Source: Lentzea pudingi
GTDB lineage: Bacteria; Actinomycetota; Actinomycetes; Mycobacteriales; Pseudonocardiaceae
Direction of reading: 5' to 3'
Assembly: GCF_014646255.1 (NCBI RefSeq)
Contig: NZ_BMNC01000003.1
Coordinates: forward strand, 908,442 to 972,441
DNA: 64,000 nucleotides
The translations under genes were made by a program, and so were the position numbers. This document shows, in pieces, positions 56,607 through 64,000 of the stretch; within the stretch, counting starts at the first letter, position 1, and each line of letters begins with the position of its first letter. The notes below the pieces were generated by a model. That model was not told the origin of the DNA. It worked only from the letters and a program-made list of their open reading frames with translations, and ran no database searches.

Positions 56607-57896
56607 TCAGTGGTCAGATGGCGACAGCTCGGCCAGCTTCCTCGTCAGGACTTCCCGCTCACGTTCATTGCCGCACAATCGAATCGCCTGCTCAAGCTCG
56701 GTGCGGGCCTCACCGAACCGGCCCAGGCGGCGCAGCAACTCTCCGCGCACGCCCGGTAGCTGGTGCGAGTCCTTGAACGTGTCCGCGGACGCCAGCGCGT
56801 CGACGATCGGCAGCGCGGCCTCGGGGCCCTGCGCCATCGACACGGCCACGGCGCGGTTGAGGTCCACGACCGGCGACGGAGCCAGCCGCCCGAGGCCGTC
56901 GTAGAGGGCGACGATGCGGCCCCAGTTCGTCTCCCCCACCGACGACGCCACCGCGTGGCACTCGGCGATCGCGGCCTGCAGCCCGTAGTAGCCGTACCCG
57001 CGGCCCGCGCCGGTGGCCTTCGCGAGGGCGGCACGGCCCCGGGCGATCGCGGACCGGTCCCAGCGGCGCCGGTCCTGCTCCTCCAGCAGCACCGTCTCCC
57101 CGTCCGGGCCACGCCGGGCCGGGAAACGCGCGGCGGTCAGCTCCAGCAGCGCCAGCAGGCTGTGGACCTCGGGTTCCTCGGGCATCAGCCGCGACAGGAT
57201 CCTCGCGAGCCGCTGCGCCTCCCCGGCCAGGTCGAAGCGGATGACCTCGTCGCCGGAGCTCGCGGACGAGCCCTCGGTGAAGATCAGGTAGACGACGCTG
57301 AGGACCTGGGCCAGCCGCGCGGGCCGTTCGGCCACCGGCGGCACCTCGAACGGCACCCCGGCCGCGCCGAGGGTCTTCTTCGCCCGCGTGATGCGCGCCT
57401 GCACCGTCGCGGTGGGCACCAGGAACGCCCGCGCGATCTCGTCGCTGGTCAGACCGCCGATCACGCGCAACGTCAACGCGACCCCGGCCTCACGCGAGAG
57501 CACCGGGTGGCAGGAGGTGAACATCAGCGCGAGGGTGTCGTCGTCGATCTGGTCGGGGTCCCACAGCACGTCGTCGGGGGCGGGTCCGGGGTCGGCGCCG
57601 GTCAACGCGCCTCCCTCGGGCAGGTGGTGGGCCATGGCGGCGTACTTCTCGTCGCGGGCGCTGCGGCGGCGGAACGCGTCGATCGCGCGGCGCCGGCCGA
57701 CGGTGAGCAGCCAGCCCGCCGGGTTGTTCGGGACGCCCTCGCGCGGCCAGGTGACCAGCGCCTCGGCCAGTGCCTCCTGCGCCAGGTCCTCGGCGAGTGC
57801 GAAGTCGCCGGTGTAGCGGGTGAGCGCACCGATGATCCTCGCGGAGTCGATGCGCCACACCGCTGCTACGGCCTTGCGTCCCGTGGGGTCGTCCAT
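56607..57896 (-). CDS. ECF-family sigma factor with C-terminal TPR-like extension (ECF42 type)
   Basis: 429 residues from ATG 57896. Sigma region 2 (DSARIIGALTRYTGDFALAE, ~17-36; LAQEALAEALVTW) and region 4 (LTLRVIGGLTSDEIARAFLV, ~137-156; ATVQARITRAKK) are followed by a ~230-residue C-terminal domain (YLIFTEGSSASSGD onward, DUF6596) that is the hallmark of ECF42. Such sigma factors lack an anti-sigma factor and are encoded with a DGPF protein, as here (next gene upstream on the same strand, 29 bases away). Confidence 0.92.
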   Translation of the reverse strand: MDDPTGRKAVAAVWRIDSARIIGALTRYTGDFALAEDLAQEALAEALVTWPREGVPNNPAGWLLTVGRRRAIDAFRRRSARDEKYAAMAHHLPEGGALTGADPGPAPDDVLWDPDQIDDDTLALMFTSCHPVLSREAGVALTLRVIGGLTSDEIARAFLVPTATVQARITRAKKTLGAAGVPFEVPPVAERPARLAQVLSVVYLIFTEGSSASSGDEVIRFDLAGEAQRLARILSRLMPEEPEVHSLLALLELTAARFPARRGPDGETVLLEEQDRRRWDRSAIARGRAALAKATGAGRGYGYYGLQAAIAECHAVASSVGETNWGRIVALYDGLGRLAPSPVVDLNRAVAVSMAQGPEAALPIVDALASADTFKDSHQLPGVRGELLRRLGRFGEARTELEQAIRLCGNEREREVLTRKLAELSPSDH

Positions 57897-57925
57897 GGGC
57901 CCCAAAATAGATCAGCCGGACGGGG

Positions 57926-58348
57926 TCAGAGCTGGCCGGTGGACTCGCGCCAGGCCCGTTCCTTCTTGATCCACTCGTTGTCCTGCGGGAACTCGTCGAT
58001 CGTGGGGACGCGGCGGATCTCGGTCTTGAACCCGGCCGCGGTCATCGGCGTGCGCTTGGCCCACCCGATCGCGTCCTCGATGGTGGGGACGTTGATCAGG
58101 TAGAAGCCGTTGAACAGCTCCTTGGTCTCCCCGTACGGGCCGTCGGTGACGACGGGCGGTTCGGAGGAGAAGTCGACGACCACACCCTCCTCCGCGGGGG
58201 CGAGGCCCTCGGCGGCGACCAGGACGCCGGCCTCGATGAGCTCCTCGTTGAACTTGCCGACGGTCTCGAGCATCTGGTCGAAGTCGATCTCGCCGAGGTT
58301 GCCCCAGGCCTCGTCGGAGGTCACGCGCCAGATCAGCATGAACTTCAT
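57926..58348 (-). CDS. DGPF/YCII-domain protein, partner of the ECF42 sigma factor
   Basis: 140 residues. The conserved motif reads VTDGPYGETKELFNGFYLIN (~68-87; DGPY/DGPF), with the ferredoxin-like YCII fold. In ECF42 loci these proteins are the conserved regulatory target or partner of the sigma factor. It is transcribed first, then the sigma gene. The 182 bases upstream contain a terminator hairpin for the SPFH operon. Confidence 0.92.
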   Translation of the reverse strand: MKFMLIWRVTSDEAWGNLGEIDFDQMLETVGKFNEELIEAGVLVAAEGLAPAEEGVVVDFSSEPPVVTDGPYGETKELFNGFYLINVPTIEDAIGWAKRTPMTAAGFKTEIRRVPTIDEFPQDNEWIKKERAWRESTGQL

Positions 58349-58474
58349 GTCGGTTGCTCCCAGATGGTTCGTGCGGGTCCGTTGTGGACCCTTTCACGCT
58401 CAGGTCGAACAAGCTGGGTCTTCGATCGACACGTGATCCGGATTTTCTTCGAACTTTCTGTTTCCGCTGGTGAG

Positions 58475-58521
58475 ACGACGAAGCGGCCCACCCCGGTGAT
58501 CGGGATGGGCCGCTTCGTCGT
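58475..58521. terminator. Perfect 16-bp hairpin downstream of the SPFH operon
   Basis: ACGACGAAGCGGCCCA (58475-58490) and its exact complement TGGGCCGCTTCGTCGT (58506-58521), 15-base loop. It lies nine bases past the SPFH gene stop on the minus strand. There is no T-run, but it is the strongest dyad in the region. Confidence 0.75.
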
Positions 58522-58530
58522 GTCGTGCGG

Positions 58531-59736
58531 TCAGAACTGGTCGTCGGGCTGGTGCAGCGACCGGGGCTGCTCCGCCTCGAGCGCCGGCACCGGGGAGGCA
58601 CCGGTCACGGGGCGCGGCGGAGTGCTCAGCGGGCTGGGCACCTCCTGACGCGCGACGGCCTCCGCGGCGGCGACGGCCTCGGCGACCTTGGGGTCGGACT
58701 TGAGGTCGAACCAGGCGGCGACCGACTCGTCGTCGTCCTCGGGCTTGGGCCGCTGCGTGGTGTCGACCGGTGCCTCGTAGCGGAACACGCCGTCCTCGCC
58801 GGGCGCGCCGAGCATCTTGGCGAACCCCTCGAGGGCCTTGCCGTAGTCGGTCGGGATCATCCAGACCTTGTTCGCGTCGCCCTGCGCCATCTGCGGCAGC
58901 GTCTGCAGGTACTGGTAGGCCAGCACCTCCGGCGTCGGCTTGCCGTCCTTGATCGCGCCGAAGACCTTCTCGATGGCCTTGGCCTGGCCCTGTGCCTGCA
59001 GGTAGCGGGCCGCCCGTTCACCCTGCGCCCGCAGGATCTGCGACTGCCGCTCACCCTCGGCGGACAGGATCGACGCCTGCTTGGCGCCCTCCGCGGCGAG
59101 GATCTGCGACTGCTTCTGGCCCTCGGCGGTCTTGATGGACGACTCCCGCTGGCCCTCGGCGGTCAGGATCATGGCGCGCTTCTCGCGGTCCGCGCGCATC
59201 TGCTTCTCCATCGAGTCCTGGATGGAGGGCGGCGGGTCGATCGACTTGAGCTCGACGCGGGCCACTCGCAGGCCCCACCGGCCGGTCGCCTCGTCCAGCA
59301 CGCCGCGCAGCTGACCGTTGATGTGGTCACGCGAGGTCAGCGTCTCCTCCAGGCTCATGCCACCGACGAGGTTGCGCAGCGTCGTGATGGTGAGCTGCTC
59401 GACACCGACGATGTAGTTGGAGATCTCGTACACCGCCGAGCGCGGCTCGGTGACCTGGAAGTACACGACGGTGTCGATGGACACCGTCAGGTTGTCCTGG
59501 GTGATCACCGGCTGCGGCGGGAACGACACGACCTGCTCGCGCAGGTCGATGCGGGCACGCACCTTGTCGATGAACGGGACCATGATGTTCAGGCCGGGGG
59601 CCGCGGTGTTGCGGTAGCGGCCGAGGCGTTCGATGACGGCGGCCTGCGCCTGCGGTATGACCAGCACGGACTTGACTGCGATGGTCAGCACGAAGATCGC
59701 GATGACGGCGGCGATCACAGCGGTGATCGGGTCCAA
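58531..59736 (-). CDS. SPFH/band-7 (stomatin-prohibitin) membrane protein
   Basis: 401 residues, TTG at 59736 with ggaggg upstream. N-terminal membrane helix (AVIAAVIAIFVLTIAVKSVL, ~6-25), SPFH domain (~28-200, with VIERLGRYRNTAAPGLNIMV and NLVGGMSLEETLTSRDHING), then a long Ala/Gln/Glu coiled coil of repeated (A/S)EGxxQ(S/A)xI units (~200-260) and a Pro-rich tail. It scaffolds membrane microdomains; with NfeD it forms the common SPFH-NfeD pair. Confidence 0.92.
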   Translation of the reverse strand: MDPITAVIAAVIAIFVLTIAVKSVLVIPQAQAAVIERLGRYRNTAAPGLNIMVPFIDKVRARIDLREQVVSFPPQPVITQDNLTVSIDTVVYFQVTEPRSAVYEISNYIVGVEQLTITTLRNLVGGMSLEETLTSRDHINGQLRGVLDEATGRWGLRVARVELKSIDPPPSIQDSMEKQMRADREKRAMILTAEGQRESSIKTAEGQKQSQILAAEGAKQASILSAEGERQSQILRAQGERAARYLQAQGQAKAIEKVFGAIKDGKPTPEVLAYQYLQTLPQMAQGDANKVWMIPTDYGKALEGFAKMLGAPGEDGVFRYEAPVDTTQRPKPEDDDESVAAWFDLKSDPKVAEAVAAAEAVARQEVPSPLSTPPRPVTGASPVPALEAEQPRSLHQPDDQF

Positions 59737-59762
59737 CTCGGTTCACACCCTCCTGCGGGCGC

Positions 59763-60188
59763 TCAGACCGCGGCTATCACCACGGCGACGGCGCCCGAGA
59801 TCTCGACAACGGTGACGGCTTCGCCTTCGTCGACCACGGACCCGTCGAGGGTGCGCGCGCTCCAGGTGTCGCCGCCGATCTTGACCTGCCCGCCGTGCTC
59901 GTCGACCTTCGTCACCGCGACGGCCCGGCTGCCCAGCAGCGCCTCGTGGTGCATCCGGACGTTCGAGCCGAGCTGCAGCCGCTTCTTGAGCAACGGCCGG
60001 GCCGTGACGATCAGGCCCAGCGATGTGGCCGCGAAGACGAGCACGCTCACCAGGTCGGCGGCGCCCACGGCGGACACCCCGGCCGCGGCCAGCGCGGCGG
60101 CGCCGAGCATGACGAGCACGAAGTCACCCGAGAGGACCTCGGCGACGACGAGCAGTATCCCGACTATCAGCCAGATCAGCGCGGCCAT
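59763..60188 (-). CDS. NfeD-family membrane protein
   Basis: 141 residues from ATG 60188. Two to three transmembrane helices (LIWLIVGILLVVAEVLSGDF, FVLVMLGAAALAAAGVSAVG, VLVFAATSLGLIVTA) followed by the NfeD OB-fold (~75-140: GSRAVAVTKVDEHGGQVKIG, WSARTLDGSVVDEGEAVTVV). It is the first gene of the nfeD-SPFH operon (26 bases apart). It lacks the serine-protease domain of long NfeD. Confidence 0.9.
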   Translation of the reverse strand: MAALIWLIVGILLVVAEVLSGDFVLVMLGAAALAAAGVSAVGAADLVSVLVFAATSLGLIVTARPLLKKRLQLGSNVRMHHEALLGSRAVAVTKVDEHGGQVKIGGDTWSARTLDGSVVDEGEAVTVVEISGAVAVVIAAV

Positions 60189-60286
60189 GAGCCCATGCAT
60201 ACACCAACGGGGGCCACGCAGCGTGAAGATTCACCGTGCTGCGCCCCCGACCGTAACGAAATCGATCAACGGCAGATGAGAAGGGC

Positions 60287-60703
60287 GTGGCGAAGACGGT
60301 GAAGTCGAGGACGGGCCGGTTCGTGTCCGGGCTGGTGCTGGTGGGCGCGGCCGTGGGCCTGGTGATCGTGTTGCAGACCGCGACCGAGCAGCACTCCTGG
60401 GCCACTGCCGAGGCGACGGTGCAGGAGCGGATCAAGTCGGGCAAGAGCGCGTCGGTGCGCGTCGAGTACGCCCTGCCCGACGGCACCAACCAGGTGCAGA
60501 CGCTGTCGGAGAACGGGTCCGCCCACGAGCAGGGCTCGCGGGTCGAGGTGCGCTACGACTTGGTCGACGGCCGGGTGGCGGACGCGGCACTGGCCGACAA
60601 CGACCAGGTGTTCTGGGTGCTGGGCGTGATGCTGGGCGCGCTGACGCTCGGGTCGGTCGTCATGAACCTCATCGCCTGGGCGCCGCAGCGGCGCGATCCC
60701 TAG
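60287..60703 (+). CDS. DUF3592-type membrane protein
   Basis: 138 residues, GTG start. Two membrane helices (VSGLVLVGAAVGLVIVLQTA at ~13-32 and FWVLGVMLGALTLGSVVMNL at ~109-128) flank a beta-rich extracytoplasmic or cytosolic domain (SVRVEYALPDGTNQVQTLSE, GSRVEVRYDLVDGRVADAAL), the DUF3592 pattern. No function is known. It converges on DUF3097. Confidence 0.8.
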   Translation: MAKTVKSRTGRFVSGLVLVGAAVGLVIVLQTATEQHSWATAEATVQERIKSGKSASVRVEYALPDGTNQVQTLSENGSAHEQGSRVEVRYDLVDGRVADAALADNDQVFWVLGVMLGALTLGSVVMNLIAWAPQRRDP

Positions 60704-60715
60704 TCCTCGCGATCC

Positions 60716-61522
60716 CTAGTCCTGGGGGACGGTGACGAAGTCGATGAGGCGTTCGACGGCGCCGAGCAGGTCGGACTCGATGTCGCGGTAGCTGCTCACC
60801 GACCCGAGGACGCGCTGCCAGCCCTCCCAGGTCTCGCCCCAGCCCAGCCGCTCGCACACGCCGGTCTTCCAGTCGAGCCCGCGCGGGATCACCGGCCAGG
60901 CCTTGATCTTGACGGCCGCCGGTTTCACGGCCTGCCAGATGTCGACGTAGGGGTGGCCGGTGACGAGCACGTTGTCGTCGCGGATCTCGTCGACGACGCG
61001 CTGTTCCTTGGAGTGCGCGACGAGGTGGTCGACCAGGACGCCGAGGCGGCGGTGCGGGGCGGTGCCGAACTCGGCGATGCGCTGGGGCAGTTCGTCGACG
61101 CCGTGCAGGGGTTCGACGACGATGCCCTCGACGCGCAGGTCGTGGCCCCAGACGCGTTCGACGAGCTCGGCGTCGTGCTTGCCCTCGACCCAGATGCGGC
61201 TGGCCTTGGCGGTCTGTGCGCGCAGTCCTTCGACCTTGACCGACCCGGACGCGGTGATCTTCGGCTGCTGCGGGCGCGGCATGGGCTTGACGAGCGTGAC
61301 GGGCTTGCCGTCGACGAGGAACCCGGCGGGGTTGAGCGCGAACAGCCGCTGCCGGCCGTGGCGGTCCTCCAGGACGACCTGGCCGTACTCGAACTTGACG
61401 ACGGCTCCGCAGAAGCCGCTGGCGGGGTCCTCGACGACGAGGCCGGGTTCGGCCGTGATCTCGGGGACCTTCTTGCGCTTCGGGGTGGACAGGACGTCGC
61501 GGCCGTAGTCGTGGGAACGCAC
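60716..61522 (-). CDS. DUF3097-family protein
   Basis: 268 residues. An actinobacteria-restricted family (from memory) with a conserved N-terminus (YGRDVLSTPKRKKVPEITAE), a small beta-barrel (VVLEDRHGRQRLFALNPAGF) and a Toprim-like core: RIWVEGKHDAELVERVWGHD (~109-128) and RLGVLVDHLVAHSKE. The VEGKHDAELVE segment with a following acidic residue resembles the Toprim E...DxD arrangement. Biochemical role unknown. Last gene of a tight three-gene unit. Confidence 0.88.
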   Translation of the reverse strand: MRSHDYGRDVLSTPKRKKVPEITAEPGLVVEDPASGFCGAVVKFEYGQVVLEDRHGRQRLFALNPAGFLVDGKPVTLVKPMPRPQQPKITASGSVKVEGLRAQTAKASRIWVEGKHDAELVERVWGHDLRVEGIVVEPLHGVDELPQRIAEFGTAPHRRLGVLVDHLVAHSKEQRVVDEIRDDNVLVTGHPYVDIWQAVKPAAVKIKAWPVIPRGLDWKTGVCERLGWGETWEGWQRVLGSVSSYRDIESDLLGAVERLIDFVTVPQD

Positions 61523-61531
61523 GCGCAGACC

Positions 61532-62233
61532 CTAGCCGTAGAACGGTTTGAAGGCGGTGAGCCACTCGTGGACGCGGTCGAGGTCGACGTCGGCGCCGTG
61601 CAGGTCGTAGCCGCCGTGCACGAGGTCGAGCCAGTCGACGGCCGGGTCGCCGACGCAGGCACGCGGGTCGATCGCGACCGGTCCGCGCGGGCCTTGCAGG
61701 ACGTTGCCGGGGTGCATGTCGCCGTGCAGCAGCACGGGCGTGACGTTGTCGTCGGCGAGTTTGCGGGCGCGGTGGTGTTCGGTGGCGTAGTAGGTGCCGG
61801 TGCGGCGGGTGAGCACGGTCTCGAACAGGAAGTCGACGCGGGCTTTGAGGGGCGGGAAGCCGGCGGGGTTCGCCTCGTGCAGGTGCGGGACGACCTTCGC
61901 CGGGTCCGCCGCCGGGGTGCCGGGCGCGATGGTCTCGAGCAGCAGCGCGCCGCGGGTGAGGTCGGCGTCGAGCAGGTCGACCATGGCGGGTGTGCCGGCC
62001 CAGGCGGCCAGTGCGCGCGCCTCGTGCACGGCGATGTCGTGGTCCGGGGTGAGTTTGAGGACGCCGCCGGTGCACAGGAACGTGGCGCCGGTGCCGCCGG
62101 GCACGTGGGTGGGGTTGGTGAGACCCCAGCGGGCGGTGAGGGTGGCGACCAGGTCGGGCAGTGCGTCGATCCACGCGGACACGCCGGTGCCGAAACGTCG
62201 GGTCAGCCGCGCTCTGGCGTCCTCATCGATCAC
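61532..62233 (-). CDS. Aminoglycoside phosphotransferase-family kinase
   Basis: 233 residues from GTG 62233. APH fold: catalytic loop LLHGDMHPGNVLQGPRG (~168-184), Mg-binding VAIDPRACVGDPAVDWLDL, and an N-lobe with GGTGATFLCTGGVLKLTPD. It is closest to the hydroxyurea/streptomycin 6-phosphotransferase group, common as uncharacterised chromosomal kinases. A resistance role is possible but unproven. Operon with the hypothetical gene upstream and DUF3097 downstream. Confidence 0.85.
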   Translation of the reverse strand: MIDEDARARLTRRFGTGVSAWIDALPDLVATLTARWGLTNPTHVPGGTGATFLCTGGVLKLTPDHDIAVHEARALAAWAGTPAMVDLLDADLTRGALLLETIAPGTPAADPAKVVPHLHEANPAGFPPLKARVDFLFETVLTRRTGTYYATEHHRARKLADDNVTPVLLHGDMHPGNVLQGPRGPVAIDPRACVGDPAVDWLDLVHGGYDLHGADVDLDRVHEWLTAFKPFYG

Positions 62234-62238
62234 TCGAC

Positions 62239-62667
62239 TCAGATTAGCGAGTTCGCGCCGGATTGGCGGCGGGACTGGTAGTCCGCGAGCGCCGGGCGCC
62301 ACAGGCCGTTGGCGTCGAAGCAGGTGGAGAGCAGCCGCAGGTCCGCCCCGTCGCCGGTGACGACGACCTTGCCGTCGACGACCCACCTGTTCGCGGGCAG
62401 CAACGGCACGGGCCACCCGGCGATGAGCAGCCGGTCGCACACCAGCCGCTGCAGCCGTCCGCCGTCGTTGTCGACGATCACGGCGGGGGTGTCGAGGTCG
62501 AAGTCGCGCACGACGGCGTGCGGGTAGCGCCGCACTCCGGCGTCAGCGAGCCGTTCGGCACCGGGCCCGATCAGGTCGACGGGCCCGAATCGTCGCGCGA
62601 GACACGCGGCCGCCCACGCGCCGAGATCGGCCGCGCCCACGACGACGATCCGTTCGAAATAGGTCAT
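62239..62667 (-). CDS. Hypothetical protein with nucleotide-binding-like N-terminus
   Basis: 142 residues from ATG 62667. It opens FERIVVVGAADLGAWAAACL (~4-23), resembling the start of a Rossmann or ThiF-like dinucleotide-binding fold, then YPHAVVRDFDLDTPAVIVDN and a beta-rich end. It is too short for a complete dehydrogenase. It starts an operon with the phosphotransferase five bases downstream. The ~150 bases upstream are relatively A+T-rich and hold its promoter. Confidence 0.55.
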   Translation of the reverse strand: MTYFERIVVVGAADLGAWAAACLARRFGPVDLIGPGAERLADAGVRRYPHAVVRDFDLDTPAVIVDNDGGRLQRLVCDRLLIAGWPVPLLPANRWVVDGKVVVTGDGADLRLLSTCFDANGLWRPALADYQSRRQSGANSLI

Positions 62668-62819
62668 GTCAACCGTTTCCCGCATTCACAATTCGAATGT
62701 TCACGCAGGTCAGAACGCCTTCAGAAGATAGGGGCACGGTGATCCGCCCGTCAAACTCCCGCTCGTCTCAATTGGAGCATGTCAATGGGCAAGGAATAGT
62801 TCGCCGATGACCGCCACCG

Positions 62820-63854
62820 TCAGTAGGTGACGGTGATCGTGCGGTCCGGGCCGTTGACCTCGATGGTGCCGCCCACGGGGATGACGACCTGCGGGTCGGT
62901 GTGGCCGAGGTCGACGTCGAACACGATCATCGCCTCGGGCGCGTACTCGGCGAACGCCCTGAGGACCGCCTCGCGCTGCTCGCTGGTGTAGGTGGCGCGG
63001 CCGGTGTCCCGGTCGGTGAAGGACCAGGCCTTCGCGCGGCCGACGAGCACGGCGGGGAACCGCCGCAGCAGGCCGCGTTCGCCCATGTTGCGCAGGATCC
63101 GGTAGACCTCGGTCGCGGACGGCATTTCCTCGCTGGTCTCGAAGAACAGCACCTGCCCGTCGTGGTGCTCGGGGGCGTTGATCTCCGTGCCGGCCATCAG
63201 CAGCCACGACAGGATCTCGAGGTTGCCGCCCCACGACCTGCCCCTGACCGTGCGGTTCGGCTGGTGCCAGATCCAGCCGCCGCTGGGTTCGAGGACGGGT
63301 TCGGTGTCGAAGGTGGCGGGGTCGTCCCAGGGGCTGTCCTTGTCGCCGTAGGCGGTGGACTCTGTCAGCCGGTACTCCCCCGGTGTGAACAGCGCGGCCT
63401 TCAGCGAGTCCTTAGTGGTGGGGTGCATGGCTCCGGACCGCCCGAACTGGACCATGAGGCTGCCGCCGTAGAAGCCGGTGATGCCGCGGTTGGCGAGCCA
63501 CGTGAGCAGGTTGGTGTTGTCGCTGTGCCCGAAGAACGGCTTGGGATTGGCCGTGATCAGCTCGGTGTCGAGGTGCTTGAGGACGGTGATCTGGTCGTCG
63601 CCGCCGATCGTCGCGATGACGGCCTTGATGTCCGGGTCGGCGAACGCGGCGTGCAGGTCTTTCGCACGTTCCTGCGCGGTCGAGCCCATCGTGCGGGTGG
63701 CCGGGTACTCGACGGGGATCAGGCCGAAGTCCTGTCGAAGGCGTTGCAGGCCCAGTTCGTGGGGCAGGGGGAACAGGCCCGGCAGGCCCGCGGCCGGGGA
63801 GACGACCGCGACACGGTCACCGGGCTGGGGCTTGGGCGGGTTGATCAACGACAT
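62820..63854 (-). CDS. S66-family LD-carboxypeptidase (LdcA/MccF-like)
   Basis: 344 residues. Catalytic Ser111 in FGHSDNTN, Glu near 214 (GGNLEILSWLLM region) and His near 317 in DVDLGHTDPQ. S66 enzymes cleave the L,D bond after meso-DAP in recycled wall tetrapeptides, or, in the MccF branch, detoxify microcin C-type peptidyl nucleotides. The long insert around residues 150-200 (TAYGDKDSPWDDPATFDTEP) favours the MccF-like branch. Confidence 0.92.
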   Translation of the reverse strand: MSLINPPKPQPGDRVAVVSPAAGLPGLFPLPHELGLQRLRQDFGLIPVEYPATRTMGSTAQERAKDLHAAFADPDIKAVIATIGGDDQITVLKHLDTELITANPKPFFGHSDNTNLLTWLANRGITGFYGGSLMVQFGRSGAMHPTTKDSLKAALFTPGEYRLTESTAYGDKDSPWDDPATFDTEPVLEPSGGWIWHQPNRTVRGRSWGGNLEILSWLLMAGTEINAPEHHDGQVLFFETSEEMPSATEVYRILRNMGERGLLRRFPAVLVGRAKAWSFTDRDTGRATYTSEQREAVLRAFAEYAPEAMIVFDVDLGHTDPQVVIPVGGTIEVNGPDRTITVTY

Positions 63855-64000
63855 GGGTGCCGAGCGTAGTGACGAGCGGCGGCAAGCCTGCGGTCTTCAC
63901 CGATGACGGGCGGAGATCACAACCGATCCGCGGACCTAGATGTACTTGGCCAACACGTTGGTGACGGTGTGTCGGCTTGATCATGGGTGAGGCCTCCGGG
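63855..64000. other. Right edge of the window, no gene called
   Basis: About 145 bases without a supportable start or family. On the minus strand a frame ending RHTVTNVLAKYI with a stop near 63938 enters from outside the window and could be the end of another gene, but an in-frame stop lies only a few codons before it. Confidence 0.3.

Noticed and set aside
63855..64000. Transposase end entering from the right edge (RHTVTNVLAKYI on the minus strand)
   Set aside because: An in-frame stop lies a few codons upstream and the segment is too short to assign; no terminal inverted repeat is visible.

Overview
The window is about 70% G+C with G/C-rich third codon positions, GTG and TTG starts, almost no intergenic space and one transcription factor for every four or five genes. 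Together with a SARP regulator, a split bacterial NHEJ set (Ku, LigD ligase, LigD polymerase), an ECF42-type sigma factor with its DGPF partner, a DUF3097 protein, a CGNR zinc-finger protein and proteins carrying an actinobacterial eCIS-type leader, this points to a filamentous actinomycete, most likely of the Pseudonocardiaceae (inference; no rRNA or marker gene is present). It reads as accessory chromosome: mostly small regulator-plus-enzyme cassettes. No tRNA, rRNA, CRISPR array, intact insertion sequence or biosynthetic gene cluster is visible.

Layout. 0-5.4 kb: an ArsR regulator with a PEP mutase-like enzyme, an FBP zinc protein, a TetR regulator, a VOC protein, a WYL regulator whose stop codon seems lost, and a TetR/SDR cassette with three matching operators. 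5.4-10.6 kb: a decayed vanX-like dipeptidase, then two secreted-effector-like genes that share an N-terminal L-Q-x-A-x-G-N-R-A motif; the second ends in a nuclease-like domain. Between the effectors lie an Lrp regulator and a frameshifted M20 peptidase. A strong terminator closes this region. 10.8-17 kb: a zinc-finger coiled-coil protein, peptide deformylase divergent from an ArsR-like regulator over twin CTTTGCAAAG sites, a Cys-cluster/pentapeptide fusion, a lipid-anchored agmatine deiminase-like enzyme with its TetR, an alpha/beta hydrolase and a membrane protein. 17-25.7 kb: a TetR/FAD monooxygenase pair over twin operators, a secreted M14 carboxypeptidase with P-domain, a methyltransferase, two tandem DinB paralogues, a WYL remnant, a PNPOx-family protein, and M20 and M55 peptidases.

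25.7-34.7 kb: a complete Dpp/Opp-type peptide ABC transporter (binding protein, two permeases, one double ATPase) divergent from the M55/M20 peptidases, which suggests a scavenging module for peptides or D-amino-acid peptides; then a HEAT-like protein, a large SARP regulator and a cupin. 34.7-40.7 kb: a GlxA-like AraC regulator, GrpB, the NHEJ operon and a tyrosine recombinase. In this stretch the top strand is strongly C-rich whichever strand is coding; the skew reverses sharply inside the recombinase gene. 40.7-49 kb: a 570-bp mostly non-coding region with hairpins, a third DinB paralogue, an LLM oxidoreductase, an SDR/TetR operon with twin CGGAT-N5-ATCCG operators, a WYL regulator divergent from an epoxide hydrolase, a ZIP transporter, a 15-bp minisatellite and a methyltransferase. 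49-64 kb: an SDR divergent from a PadR operon, DoxX, sucrase/ferredoxin, a P-loop kinase, TetR, a CGNR protein, a secreted C40-like protein, an amidase, a DUF6880-like protein, ECF42 sigma with DGPF, an SPFH/NfeD pair, DUF3592, DUF3097, a phosphotransferase and an S66 LD-carboxypeptidase.

The most unusual content is the pair of orphan effector-like genes at 5.8-10.6 kb, followed by the skew domain that ends in the recombinase, the several self-consistent regulator/operator sets, and signs of local decay (vanX, M20, WYL remnants). Two frame problems (M20 and the first WYL gene) would each be fixed by one extra base, so assembly error must be excluded before calling them biological.
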